A stretch of DNA of 64,000 nt from Lactarius indigo (lineage: Eukaryota; Basidiomycota; Agaricomycetes; Russulales; Russulaceae): positions 1-64,000 of the forward strand of contig JAFKAC010000124.1 in assembly GCA_025766275.1 (NCBI GenBank), written 5' to 3'. The notes under the pieces were generated by a model that searched no databases, was not told where the DNA came from, and worked only from the letters and a program-made list of their open reading frames with translations. Both the position numbers and the translations under genes were made by a program. This document shows positions 29,528-42,427 of the stretch, in pieces; the stretch's first letter is position 1, and each line of letters opens with the position of its first letter.

Positions 29528-32213
29528 TCAACGCAGATTGCGCTCTCCTCGGTCGTGTTCCTCTACTCTACTACCAGAATGAAGTCGTGCAGCGCCGGGA
29601 ACATATAGTGCGCCACGGTTATGCGCACTACGTTCCTTACGACGTTGATGTGTCGGCGCTGGGAATGGCTCAGATTGTCCCACCTGTGGCCCGCTCGAGT
29701 AAAAGATTTTAGGTCGCCAGGATTCGCGTTCGTCCATAATTGCCGAATTTTTGAACTTTTCTATGAGGGCTTCCTTGCCTCTAGATGGGGGAATTTAGCG
29801 TACGTAAAGGGAGAGCTTAAGGAAAAGAACGAACTGATAGTTGGCATACGACATTTGCAGAACCTTTTCACTAGCGTACATATTCCTGCTAGGGATCGGC
29901 AATGTATTCGTCCAGAGAGAGGTGAGAAACGTACCACTTAACACCGAGCCGCGCCTTGGCGAAGCGAAGGAGATCGTCCACCGTGATGAAATTCACAAAT
30001 GCATACCCAACATTACACCCTGAGACAACGTAAGTACACGCCATTTGCCAGTATAAGATGTGCATACCATTCTTGAAGTCCATTCTCAAATAAAAAAAGT
30101 CGATGCGCCTTGGGCAGACGCGCTCGATGAAGGTCATCAAGTCCTTGTCGGTCATTTTATTTGGAATATTCTTGATCATCACCGTCGTGCGCATATCCTG
30201 CCCATTTTCGATACGGGCGGTGTTCAGGTTGTTGTCCATCTGTTGTTCAGCGGGTTCATGTACGGGCGGCATGCGGAACTTCGGGTGACCCTGTGGGGTA
30301 CGGGGTGGTACACGTGACGAAGGCGGATGTGAGTGGGAGGGAGTAGTGCGTCGAGTTGTGTGTCCATATGCTGGTCTAGGTAGAATGTACTCTGGCGCAT
30401 ATGTAGTGGGACCTGTAGAAATGAACGATTGGGTGTATGGGTGTACGACGTCGTATGTCGCGATGTGTCTGTGTCCAAAAGCCGCTTCTGGCGTTCCGCG
30501 GGCCTTGACACAAGAGTCTATGGTGTGACTGTCGAGCGTGGGGTAGCTTTCCTGTGCAACAACGGCGCACTGACTTGCATCGAAGCTTTGGCTACGCCGG
30601 CGCTCGCCTGGACGATCGACGAACTCCGGCTCCCAGTCAGGCGGCGCAGTAATCCGGCGGCGGAGGTCCTCCGCGAGCCGCGTGCTGGCCAAAGAAAACG
30701 CCTTGACGCCATCACCCGCTTCTGCACTGGCACTTCGTGGTCTTGTAAAACGTGATGAGGGAGGGTCCTCCGTTACTGGGGAATCAGTACTCGGAAAAGG
30801 AATGACGTTTTTCAGATTGAGACCAAGTGCTTGAGTCGGTGTGGGGGGTGCAGGGACGGGGTGATGTGATGGTGGCAACAGTTTGGTGGTGTAAAGGGTG
30901 AATTGGGTGCCCAAGACATGCGGCCTGTCGTGTAGGTCCTGAAACGCTGCTTGCGTCTCGCGGACGTCGTAGTATTCCACATAAAACCACTCCATAAACA
31001 GTGGCGTCAGCACTGCGTCCCGCAGAGACGAGGAGAGTATATGCGAACTTACCTGTCCGTCCCCTGTGCGTGGGTGCCACTCACGGAAAGCCAAGAGTGT
31101 GCCAAATCGATCAAGGATAGAGCGAACTGTCGATGGCTGTGTGGAGTGATCCTTGATCTGAATCAAGAAGGCGGCCTCTTCTTCAATCTCTGTCACGGGA
31201 GAGGGATTGCCCGTGAGCTGTGAAGGTGTGTGAGGGGCGACACATGAATAAGATCACATCTGCACCTACATCTCTTGCCTCGGCAACGGAAATGAAACCC
31301 GAGTGCAGTTGGATGGCGCGCAGAACTCCACCAAGGACTATGTGTGCCTTTCCTGAGCGGACTGCGCGACAAGCGTTTTCTGCGTGGCGTAAATCATGGA
31401 ATGCAAGAATGACAATCCCTAGACTCTGAAGATGCCCAGTCCATATACCCTTGGAGGCACCATATGGCGCAAAGGCAGCCTTAATTCCCTCATTTGTGAC
31501 CGCTTTGGGGACATTGCTAATCTGGAGGTAAAACGTCAAGTTTAGGACGAGGTATGTGTGGACAACCTAACTGACCAGGAGGATGCGACTAGGCAAACTA
31601 TCGAGCCGCAGATAACGAGAAAGCGGAGACTTGGAGTCCGATTGCTGGCTCTGTGTTGAAGGGACATAGGGACAGTCCCCTGGCGTGACGTCGCCAATCA
31701 ACTCATCAGATTCGGAGCTGAGCGGGCCCTTCCGGGGGTGGAATTTCGATTTTTGTCGCCAGATGGCAGCACTCGTATGATCTAGATCGGTCGGAGTAGC
31801 GGGGAGACCACCCTGACTAGCACCGTCATTGAGGGAGGAAGGAGTAAGGGGAGGGGTGAGCGGGAGTGGGGGTCTCCGGGGAGATGTGCACGGGCTGAGC
31901 GGGGGGGACTTTTGAGGGATTCTGGAGGGTGCGAGATCTAGAGGGCCGAGATGAGCACGATTGGCTGTTGGAGTTGCGATGGAAGTCAATGGCGGGTCGG
32001 ATATTTGGTGAATGTGACTTTGTGTGTGGACACTAAATGTAATCTGGTAAAGACGAGAATCTTGAATGCAGGGCACGTATACTCACCACAAGTTAGGTAG
32101 AGAAGGAGAGGGATGCAACCGCTGGGCAGTGCGACCAGATACCTGATGCGTGATAGAGCAATGGAGTGCACGTCATTAAGTCAGCATGGAGAAGAGGTAA
32201 TGTGAACTGACAT
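29528..32213 (-). CDS. Mei2-like RNA-binding protein
   Basis: Proposed exons: 32213-32208, 32142-32087, 32032-31576, 31521-31270, 31217-31053, 30989-30068, 30019-29935, 29885-29835, 29780-29528 (748 aa, all in frame). Two N-terminal RRM-like regions are visible: RILLISNVPKAVTNEGIKAAF..GIVILAFHDLRHAENACRA, and TVRSILDRFGTL..WFYVEYYDVRETQAAF. The C-terminal RRM is the diagnostic Mei2 type: RTTVMIKNIPNKMTDKDLM, DFFYLRMDFKNGCNVGYAF, FAKARLGVKW, then SEKVLQMSYANYQGKEALIEKF. In fission yeast Mei2 is a master switch for meiosis and binds meiRNA; in basidiomycetes the role is inferred. The intron at 30990-31052 has a length divisible by three and was removed because the RRM2 strand WFYVEYYD then follows directly. 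The first two small exons are the weakest part; the start could lie in exon 3. Confidence 0.87.
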
Positions 32214-35200
32214 TTCCAAAGCCGCGCATGTGGAGAGGGAAAGCAAATGGATTGACCCGTCGAGGGGCAAAATGGGGGCGAGAGGAAAGAAAGAATGTGA
32301 GGGACGAGGCGGAGGAGGAAGGTTATATAACTGGATCCCAAAGGGAGGCGACAGGCCAAGAACGGAAAAGGAAGCGCTGCTGGACGGGGGCGCCTTGCGG
32401 AAATCTCTTGCGCTGATCTTGTATGGAAGATTCGTATCGTCATCCCCCTTCATTAGCTCTAGTCCTGGCCAATCACCCGGTCGTCTTGACGCACGTCCCT
32501 TCATACCCTACCCCCCTGTTCACTAATTTCCGTCAGGACTTTCTGCACAGCGACATTAACCCACCTCATATTCCCTAATTCATCTATTCGCTCCTTTGCC
32601 CCCACATAACCTCATTGCCGTCAACTCGGTTGTGCTGCCAGCCAGTAAAACTGGTTGGCACCGAATCACAGTATCTGTTCTCGTGAGTCATACACTTCAT
32701 CTCAGATACGTACACTTACCGAACTTACTGAAACGCTATAGTATCAAATGCGAACCCTCTTTCCGCCGTATGAGACTGTCCCACGGGCTCTCTTCCGCAT
32801 CTGGTTACATATGGAAGCTGCCGGCAAGTATCCATTTCTGGCGCGTCTTCGCACAGCACTAGGACGTCCCAAGCTCAGCGAGTGCGGCTGTTCTCGTTAC
32901 CGGCTCTCCGACGCGCATAGGTCGCTGTGTTTGGCTGTTTGTTTCATTGTGATATCCTGGTGGCCGTGGTGACGACGAAGGGGTGCAATGCAGCTGATGG
33001 TACGGGAAAACAGCCCCAACAAAGAAAAAAACGGCTGCGTGACCACCGCCGTGCGGCTGTGACCGCTTCCGGCATGCCGACTTCCTCCCCATATCCAGCG
33101 AATACTACACCGCCCCGTCACGGAGTTAGATCCAAGGTCAAAGTCAAATAAGTTGCACAGTTTGCGCCCGGCGCCCCGCCCTCCGAGCCCCAGTCGCATC
33201 GCCCTCCATTTTGTGCATGGTCTAACTTATTGTACAATATCTGTATCGCTCGCTGTACGGTCCCGAAGCCGGTCCAGGTCATCTATCTCCGACCGTGAAT
33301 TCCCGACGACAGCTGCCGTCACGCGCACCCCACTCTTTCCTTTCCAGATCATGCCCCTTCACACCCTTCCCTCAATCGTATATCCACTTGCCGAATGTGC
33401 TTTCGACTACCTTCGCTGTTGACACATTTCATTCCTCCGCCGTTCCGGGGCACATACGCTTCCTTCCATATCGCGCAAGTCATATGCCCCCATTTCCAGA
33501 GGAGAGAAAATAACCCAGATTCTCTTTTGTCAGATCTCCACCTTTCGTCGATTGATAGTGCACCTTCAGATTGTCTGCGATACGCGCGTGGCGCGGGCCA
33601 AAAGTCGATTAATGAAATCGAGGATCTCCATCTGCACGGCCTTACTAGTTGGAAAACTCCTGCCATCGCCACAAAATGGAGATAGGTCCCCGTGCCGGCC
33701 CGCATCGAGGCCTGTATCGCCTACTTCTGTCCTCCGGAGCCTGCTCTTGCGCCATGCTGTGCTCGGGATCGGAGGTGCGCCGCACCGGGATCGATTCGGC
33801 AGGCCCCGGTCTCACGCAAAGTCTAAGTCTGCGCTTATCTTGGATCTTTTATATCGGCTATGTGTGTACTGCCGGAAAAGTAGATCCCACAGCAAGTTGC
33901 TAGACAATAATGCGAGTGAAGCTGTGCATTAAAATCTCTCCAGAGTTCAACGTTCAGCCCCACGTCATCACCATGATATTGGTGCTTTACGGCGGGGAAT
34001 TTATCCTAGCTGTGTCAAGTTGAATCACACTCCCCCGTGAACGGTGGCAGTCCCCACACGGCCATATCTGGATGATGGGGCGAGCTCCACAAGTGCTAAG
34101 GATGATGCCGGATCCTAGCTATTGGCACACAATTGGATGAGCGAATGCTCAAACATATTTATCATAATGATGGGGGCCTTCTCTTTTGTTTCGCATAGGG
34201 GTGTGCGATCGGAGACTATCACGTATTGCGGTACAGGCTCCGTTGCACTGAGAATTGTGGTCGAAAAAATCGAATTGGCGTCCAATGGGGGGGATGAAAG
34301 GCGAGATCAAGGTAACGTACTACCGTGTGGTGGCACTCCGCCCAATGATGGAAGCTTTCTGGTCAATCTGATGACGCAGGTCACAGTACCAACTTGATGA
34401 TCAGTTGCAAGCTGCCCTGTTCTAATTGGTGTGAGACGTTGCTTAGACAGGTGGTTCGTTGACAACCGGATATATGCGCGTCAAATGTACATAAGGGTGC
34501 AGACACACGAGGACAACTTCTCTCAATCTCAATCATGTGTTTTCCGTGGAGTTTGATGGTCTGAGGGGCAGCGCGCCAAACGTCCGCGTCTATGCCCTTC
34601 TCAAGGGCGCCTGCTGAGGACATGAAGACATGTGTTCTCACTACAGTATCAAGAACCCGAGCACGTCGGTGGATTAGCAGAGACTACTAGAGTCACGTCA
34701 GCACTCGGATATGAGAAGGCCAGAAGCAGCACGACCCTGCTCTAGAATGTGTTACAGTACCCAAGTCAACGAATTCGAAGAGCGACAGCTTGAGAGCCAC
34801 GCCGACGCTTGCGACAAAGGGACGCAAGTCACTTGTGTTTGGCAAATCACAATACGAAGAATACGACCAACAGTCTATTTACGTGTAGATAGTTCAAAAA
34901 TGCAGAAAGGTGACGATCGCGCTGATAGTAAAACCTCAGACCTCAGTAGGAAGGGAGCAGGGGTAGCCGTGGGAATAGTACCCGATGCAGATTCTGAGTT
35001 CGACATTGAGCGCTGTTACAGTACTGTATCACGAGCATGAATAGTCATACTCAACCTGGCGTATGGACGTTCAATATTCAATTGCCGTCGGTCACCGGTC
35101 ACCGCTTGCTCTGCTGAGCCAACTGTATTTTTTTTTAAGTATCCAGTGACGCGGACCCACTTCCAAGTCGCATCAGGTGAGGGGGATGGCTGTGACCATT

Positions 35201-35784
35201 GGTTTGAAGACTCGGATCTATCGAGCCAAGTATCGAGCGCTATGTTTTGATAAGGAAGACTTCACAAAGGACTTGAGGACTTCGCGTGAAGTTACCCCGC
35301 TCGACTTTCGACTCTCTTGGGCTTCTCTGATCCATGATTTTGGTTCCTGGCAGACCGATGGGGAGCGCGAGCAGCTTACTAGGTGCGCCACAGTAACACA
35401 AAACCCCAACATTACATATGCCGAGTACGTTTCTTCCTCGTAGGGTTTTCGCTACAATGATTTTAATGATCCCATACTAATCGGAGAGGTTATAGCCTTT
35501 TGACGTCTCCAGTCATCCCCGTCCCATGCGGAGTTTCGCTCCCACAGACCTCTTATCCCTTACAGGTTGCAGGGGTACTCCTTCAGGCTATCTCGGTAAA
35601 TGCACTCACGCCAGCGGGATAATGTTTGCACTTATTGAGTCGATCCTGTACGCTAGGTAACCTGTCTCTTTCTTTCATGTGGAACTTGTTTTCATTTCTG
35701 ATATCACGCAAGTCAACAGATTTAGCAACCAACGTGCTTGTGTAATGGGTTCAAAAGCCCTCGCCATTTCTTCTTCGCATTACA
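32214..35784. other. 3.6-kb region with no firmly supported gene
   Basis: The first part is the promoter of the Mei2-like gene. A small plus-strand transcript is possible: an ATG at 32422 opens a 52-codon frame, a textbook intron (GTGAGT at 32690 to the TATAG ending at 32743, branch TACTGAAAC) follows, and a 74-codon frame (32748-32972) begins just after it. The pieces do not join into a protein I recognise. Frames at 34711-35040 and 35177-35443 (+) are open but featureless. TACAGTA words occur at 34642 and 34753, and a perfect 12-base palindrome of that word is at 35017-35028. No transposon proteins or terminal repeats are seen. Confidence 0.45.
32323..32330 (-). promoter_or_regulatory. Possible TATA box of the Mei2-like gene
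   Basis: TTATATAA (its own reverse complement) lies about 110 bases upstream of the proposed ATG at 32213, within a CT-rich leader on the minus strand. Confidence 0.4.
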
Positions 35785-37048
35785 ATGACCATCCATCAGT
35801 TCCGCCAACATCCACTCAAGGGATTGTACCTTATCTTTGAGCTTGCCGCCACACTTTTTTTCCGTCTACCGTCATGGGTACTTGTGAACCTACCTCAGGC
35901 GTCACGCCCGCGACCGTCTTGGTCCCTGATAAAGTCGGTGTTGGTCAAGGTGATGTGCCACCTGGTCCTCGTTCAAGAGAGGTAAGTGAAAGCCGGCCGT
36001 TCCTGCCCTGCGGCAAATTGTAAGCCTCGCTTTGTTTAGGACCGACTCACTGGTGTTCTACGGTGATCACGCGACCGCAGACGAAGGCCCCGACATAATG
36101 AGTATTTGGGTCGAGCCCACACCACAACTGATAAACGCGGAAATACGAAATTTGGCCGATGCCGCAAATGTGGAGCCTGTGACCATTCCTGGATACTGGA
36201 TTGACAATGCCGACATGAACACGGGTATAGGAGCACCTCCCAGGCCCGGGGAGAAGGTAATCTATGCGTTACACGGGGGTGGGTTCGTCCGGTTCTCAGC
36301 GAGTCCCCGTGATCTTCCTGCGATCATTGCTCGTGCATTGCTCGAGCACTGCGCGGACGTCAGCCGCGTCTTCGCGTTGGAATATCGGCTATCCAAACAC
36401 GAACCTGACGAACCCGCAAACCCTTTTCCAGCAGCTCTTCTGGACACACTGGCCGGTTACGTTTACCTGACGAACGTCGTCGGCTTCGCTCCGGAGGACA
36501 TCGTGGTGGAGGGCGATTCGGCAGGAGGAAACCTCGCGCTCGCGCTGGTGCGCTACCTAGTCGAGAACGACGGCGTCGTGCCAGGACTCCCCAAGCCGCC
36601 CGGAGCGCTCTTGCTACTCTCACCGTGGGCCGACCCGAGCGACACAGCCGTGCCGCCCGGGTCGCGAGCAAACGAGAATATGGCTTCAGACTTCATTGGG
36701 ATGCCAGAGGGCCCTTTCGCCAAGTACACGCGCCGCGCGTTCCTCGGACCGCTTGCGAATGTACCCGATGGACGCTTCAATCGTTATGTGGCGCCGGGGT
36801 GCTCTGACGCCCGCATGCCACACGTTTCATTCGAAGGGTTCCCACGCACGATGATCGTGGCGGGCGAGGCGGAGATGTTGGTGGATCAAATTAACAGGCT
36901 GGTACGGCTCATGAAACGTGATATGGGCGAGAAAGTATGTTATCATGAGGGACGGGATGCAATCCACGACTTTATCATGCTCCCCTTCTGTGAACCGGAA
37001 CGAACATTAGCCCTGGAGGCTATATCGGAATGGTTGCAGGTCACGTAG
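35785..37048 (+). CDS. Alpha/beta-hydrolase (HSL-type esterase/lipase)
   Basis: Two exons (35785-35981, 36040-37048) encode 401 aa. The oxyanion motif HGGGFVRF lies around residue 147, and the nucleophile elbow GDSAGG with catalytic Ser around residue 225. The C-terminal block carries the expected acid (VAGEAEMLVDQ) and the catalytic His in DAIHDFIMLP. This is the hormone-sensitive-lipase/alpha-beta-hydrolase-3 fold. The N-terminus has a hydrophobic stretch (GLYLIFELAATLFFRLPSW) that could anchor it to a membrane, as in many fungal homologues. Known relatives cleave short-chain esters or steryl acetates; the substrate here is not predictable. The two exons join QER-TDSLVFYGD through a normal 58-nt intron. 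The gene stands alone between long non-coding flanks. Confidence 0.9.
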
Positions 37049-37727
37049 AGTCCGCGGTAAATGATTAGAGCCTGTTCAGTGCATATTAATTGTCTTGTAT
37101 GTCATCATATTTCCCCAGAAATGAAAAATTTCGAAGCAACCCTGTCAAACAAAGAAGAGAGTTTTTTTTGCTGCTTTTCACATTGCCAGCTGTCGTTTTT
37201 ATCGCCGTCTGTGAGGTGACAGATGACGCGATGACGTTGCACTGGGGCAAGAATCGGTCTTTGTACGACAGGCAGAATGCACTTAGTCAGAGGCTTGATG
37301 GAGAGACCCTCGATGCAGTATGAACACCCTTTGGGATGCACTTGGGGTACATATCCACGAGAATTTCTGTCCTTGAACTGGAATGAGCACACTCTGCAGG
37401 CGAGCTTACTGTAGTATGTCGAATGCAACGTTCGCACTGACAACTATAGTACTCATATAAATTACCTCAAGTTGAAAATACCAATTTTACAGCATGATGG
37501 ACGTTATATACCGACGGCGATTATGGGAATGTGGGGAGGGCCCACCAACTTGATGGTGCACTGAGGCTGAGAGACACGCGGCACCGACAGTTATTCGGTT
37601 ACGAAGACAGTTTCCTTTCTGGTATCATCGGAAATCGCCATTTTTTTGGGCAAACCACCACCAAGTCTCCTTTTATCCATGACTGCTTGAATCCCATATT
37701 CTCATCTGGACTCTCATTTTACCCACT
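37049..37727. other. Spacer between the hydrolase gene and upf2
   Basis: About 680 bases of rather AT-rich DNA with a TACTGTA word at 37407. The short frames show no family. It contains the hydrolase 3' end and the upf2 promoter. Confidence 0.45.
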
Positions 37728-40700
37728 ATGGACCCAGGAACTTCGAAGAATGATGAAGAGAAAGTGCGCCGTGACAAACGCGCACAACTCAAGGCCGTCA
37801 ACGTGCGCGGTGTAGGTACGCCACAGGCCGAATACTCTCGGGAAGGATAACAGACTTCCTTGCTGATATCCCCCCTAACTCTGAAGAATCTACCAAAGCA
37901 CTAGATTCCTCTCTCAAGCGCCATACCGCCTTGATCAAACGCATACGCCAGTCGATTGGCGTCGACAATCGTGACCAAATACTCAAGGACATCGAGACCC
38001 TCACGCTAGAAAAGTACATCGAGGAAATCGCTGGTGCAGTACCAGAGGGCATCATACGGTGCAAATTCGAAAAGGATGTGTGGAGCGCTGCGGAGGTGCG
38101 TCGGTCCCACTGCACATACGTACCGGTCGTACAAACACCCCCGCATCAGGTTATCTCTGCCCTCCACCAACGGTTTCCAGGCAAGTTTACACCCGTCCTC
38201 GTCACTACACTTGGTGGCGCGCTCGCACCGCCGAATAAGACAGCGCTTGCTACACTTGCTCCCGAACAGCGGGATAAAGAAGAGACGGCACGGGTCACGC
38301 GGCAGCGACCAGTCATACGCGTCTGTGCAGAGCTCGCACTAGTCGGTGTGATCCGCGATGCTCCTGGACGCAGTGGCGGGGAGTGGATCATGAAGGCGTT
38401 GCGTGACTTGGTATTTTTCCTTCTCGGTGGAAACGCATATATTCATCCTAATGTCTGATAGTTGTCTAACGACCCCTCCCTATTCTCCCTACCGCTCCTT
38501 ACGACATTCCTCAAATCATACGCGCGACCGTTCCTCAGACTTGTGCCGCCAGCCGCTTCAAAGCAAATATCGACCACCACTGAGCCAGGCTCACTTTCCT
38601 TCGACGCAAGCAATGCGGACGAGGCTGCTTTCCCACCACTTGGCGTAGAGGCGGAAGAGGATGAACTTGTGGAGAAGGATATTTGTGACAGATTCAAGAA
38701 GATGTGCGAAGGATACTTCGAAAATGTGGCAAAGAAGCTCGTCATCGAACACAAGGTGTGCACAATTAAACCCCTTCATGAGGTTATAGTAACGTAGCGA
38801 CTTCGCAGAGATTACAAGAGCAAGATCGTCGTAACCATGAAGCATATATCCGCTCGGGCGAGATTTTTGAAGACCGTCAACAAGCGTATGAGAAGATGAC
38901 GAAAAGCTACGAGAAACTACTTGCAAGTACCCAGACGTGAGTACTTTGCGCCTACGTGACCCCAGCCTCAGTTGACTGGCTCATAGGTTATCGGAGTTGT
39001 TATATCTCCCAATGCCTGCGCTCCCAACATCCTCGTCGACGGGGAATTCGATTCAAATTGGCACCAGCACGGGTGGGCTCCTCTCCGACGATGCAGACGA
39101 TGCAGCTTTCGCCGCTCTCGGGGGCAAGTGGGAAGATGAGGAAGAACGCAGGTTCTTTGAAGACATCCAGGACCTGCGGGAAGTCGTTCCGAAGAGTATC
39201 CTTGGGATCGAGGAGAGCAAAGATGGGAACAAGGAGAACAACGAAAGCGACACCGATGCGAAGAAGAACGCGGAGGACGAGGAAGTGAAGCGGCTTCAGG
39301 AAGAACTCGCGGGACTCGAAGCTTCGGGCGGCGCACTTCATGCAAATGGCAAAGCGGACACGCATGACAAGACTGTAGAAGATGAGGACGATGAGTATGT
39401 TGTTTCCTTACCTCGTTCCTATCCGCGATCAGCTGATGTCCCTTGACAGCGCCGCTACCCCGACACCCTCTACTCCGAAGGAGGGCTCACGGCCAAGCAC
39501 ACCAACAATTGCTCCGCAAGGTCCCTCGCAGCTGCTCACTGCCCTGCTTGCTCGTCTGCCGGACTGCACGAATCGCACCCTTATTGACCAAGCCGCTGTC
39601 GAATTTGCTTTCCTCAACTCCAAAGCTGCACGCAAACGGTTGGTGAAGGTAAGCTTGATCTAAGATAGTTATGTCCGTATGCTGATACGAGATTCGGTAG
39701 TTTCTCACACAAGTGCCGAAAACGAGATCGGATCTACTGCCTCATTACTCCCGGCTCGTGGCTACCTTGAACAAGTACATGCCCGACGTGGGTACGGAGC
39801 TTGTCGCCGCCGTAGGTCTATGCACCCTGCATACGCTCTACGCTCATACTTTACAGCTGGACGAAGAATTCAGGTACCTTCAGAGAAAGAAGAACGTGGT
39901 GGTGGAGTTTGCCGAAATACGACTCAAGGTATACAGTTTTACACCACCTCCATTTTCCCATGTTCTAACGAAGTGCAGAATATGACTTTCATATCCAACC
40001 TTACTAAATTTAGAGTTGTTCCGCCTCACCTCATCCTTCACATGTTCAAAGTCTGCATCGACGACTTCTCTGGTACAAATATCGACAACCTCGCTTTATT
40101 ATTGGAAGGTTGCGGGCGCTTCTTGCTGAGGAATGATGAAACGAAACAGCGATTTGGCACAATGGCAAGCCATATAACACAATTAGCGATGTTGGCACTA
40201 ACCCCCTGGCATGCAGCTAGAGCTAATGAAGCGCAAGCAGAGTCTTATGCATCTCGATCAACGTCAGACCATGTTGCTTGAAAATGCCTATTATCAGGTG
40301 TGTAAAGCTCTTAGAGTTGGAATCGGTACTTATCACTGTCTAGGCCAATCCACCCGAACGTGCACCTCGCCAGGAAAAAGAGCGAAGCCCCATTGAACTC
40401 TTCATTCGACACCTCTTGTATGATGTCCTCGCCAAACGTACCATCGACAAGGTTCTCAAGCTCCTGCGTAAGCTTGATTGGGACGACCCACACACACGTC
40501 GCATACTCCACAAAGTCTTTACCAAACCTCACAAACTCCGTTATGGGAACATCGCTTTACTCGCAATGCTCACCTATGACTTACAGCGGTACCACCCCGA
40601 ATTCTCTATCGCCGTGGTCGACCAGGTGTTGGAGGACATCCGACGTGGTCTTGAGCAGAATATCTATAGCTCAAACCAGCGAAGGCTCGCGGCAGTTAAG

Positions 40701-41956
40701 TATCTGGGCGAACTCTACATCTACCGTCTTATCAGCTCCGGACTTATTTTCGACACGCTCTGGGCGCTCGTCACCTTTGGGCATCGTAAGCGGCGTTCAC
40801 GTGGAGCTTTACTTTGTAACGTTGACATGTCACAGCCAAGGGACACCCTCTGCCGCAGTTTCCGTGCCCGATCGACATGCCAGATGACTTCTTCCGCCTC
40901 CGACTCGTATGCGTGCTACTTGACACATGCGGCATGTGTTTCGATCGTGGATCGCAGAAGAGAAAGCTGGACAACTTGCTCGTATTCTTCCAGGTATGTC
41001 GTAACGTTGACGTATCACTGACTATGCGTACGATCGACAATCTCAGTACTACGTCCTATGCAAAGAACCAATGCCGATGGACTCGGAGTTTATGGTCACG
41101 GACTCGCTTGAGGCTATTCGGCCCAAGTTGGTCATGCTTAAGAACATAGAGGAGGCAGCGAATGCGGTCGATGAGATGTTTGCCTCTACCGTCCTGGGCT
41201 CTGGAGGCAAGTTAATTTTCCTCCTACTCCCGTATCTGATTCTCATGGCTGTGCTAGCTGGTACCGGAGATGGTAGCGGTGACGATAGCGGCGACGAGGG
41301 TGAGCGCCACGGTAAGGAAGATGATGAAGACGAAGATGAAGAAGACACCGGAGCTACCGATTCTCCTGTAGGTTTTCGTCATCTCCACCGTCATCTCTTC
41401 CTCATGTTCATCGACAGATCGATGAGCGTGGCCCGTCTCCAGAACCAGAACTCGTTGTGACGTCATCTCAGGAAATCCTCGGCCCTAACGAGGAAGAGGA
41501 CGCTGAGTTCGCGAAGGAGCTGGCGAAGCTCGTGACTGACACGTCAGCGGAATCCCGTAAAGTCGATCGGAGAACTGCGCAAACCTTGTGGGAGTCTGCC
41601 GTCCTGCCACCGGGGATGCGTAAACGTCATGAAGACGGCGAAGGATCCACGGAGGAGGCGAACCCGACTATCATGAATTTTACGATGCTTACCAAACGTG
41701 GAAACAAGCAGCAAGTAAAGCAACTGGCGATTCCCTCGGAATCCGCGTTGGCAGTCCAAACACGTTCTGCGCGAGAGCAGGATAAGGTTGAACAGCAACA
41801 CCTGAAGCGTCTGGTACTCGATTACGAACAACGCGAAGAGGCCGAGGAGATCAAAGGTGAGTTCACGCACTCCATTTTCCGAGCAGAGAAACAGAATCCC
41901 TCGTTTTAGCCCTTGAAGCGAAGAGCCGACCAATCAAGATTCGTCTCGCCGGATAA
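37728..41956 (+). CDS. upf2: Upf2/Nmd2 nonsense-mediated decay factor
   Basis: Sixteen exons join to about 1156 aa: 37728-37815, 37854-38095, 38150-38410, 38462-38755, 38809-38936, 38987-39394, 39450-39648, 39701-39928, 39979-40164, 40217-40297, 40344-40785, 40836-40993, 41047-41206, 41258-41367, 41418-41856, 41910-41956. Three MIF4G-type helical blocks are seen (near residues 45-270, 465-640 and 690-900), including LARLPDCTNRTLIDQAAVEF, PPHLILHMFKVCIDDF, SPIELFIRHLLYDVL and LRYGNIALLAMLTYDL. An acidic stretch (DDEDEDEEDTG) precedes the C-terminal Upf1-binding region, with NFTMLTKRGNKQQVKQLAIP and a basic end. Known role: scaffold bridging Upf1 and Upf3 in mRNA surveillance. Introns at 40165-40216 and 41207-41257 begin with GC rather than GT. 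The first intron is very short, and two donors six bases apart (37810 or 37816) are possible. Confidence 0.93.
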
Positions 41957-42427
41957 CCTTTATCCTCAAACCTTAAAGACGTCACAACTGTCCTAGCGCT
42001 CATTGCCCCCAATTTTCTGGTAGAGGCTTCGTTCTCGCACCGCCGTCGGACTGCAGAACATTGGCCACTGCCAGCGTCCCGCCAGAGGCAAATGTCACAC
42101 ACAGACCAACGGACCAACCACTGACATGGTTCCGGCACTTCTTGCGTATGCATGCTCCTGCGATTGTTCTTTGATGCTGACTGAGACGTGTGGCTCCAGA
42201 CAAGATGAGCCGAGTGTCTGCAGTTGGATATGCTGCGAGTGTAAGGCCTGGTGCCATTCTCGTTCTGTTTTGTTCTATTTGTAGTTGTTTTGTGTTGTGT
42301 ATTCCTAATCGATTACGTAATCGCGTTCTGTCGCGCTTCAACGCGACGCGTCCGAGTCATCCGAGTCATCGAGTCCCCTTCGTCGGGAATGTCCACCATA
42401 ACTTAGCCTTCCTATGTACCTGTGCTC
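41957..42427. other. Spacer between upf2 and the ATRIP-like gene
   Basis: These 471 bases between two genes on the same strand hold the upf2 3' UTR and the promoter of the next gene. No coding signal or strong motif is evident. Confidence 0.5.
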
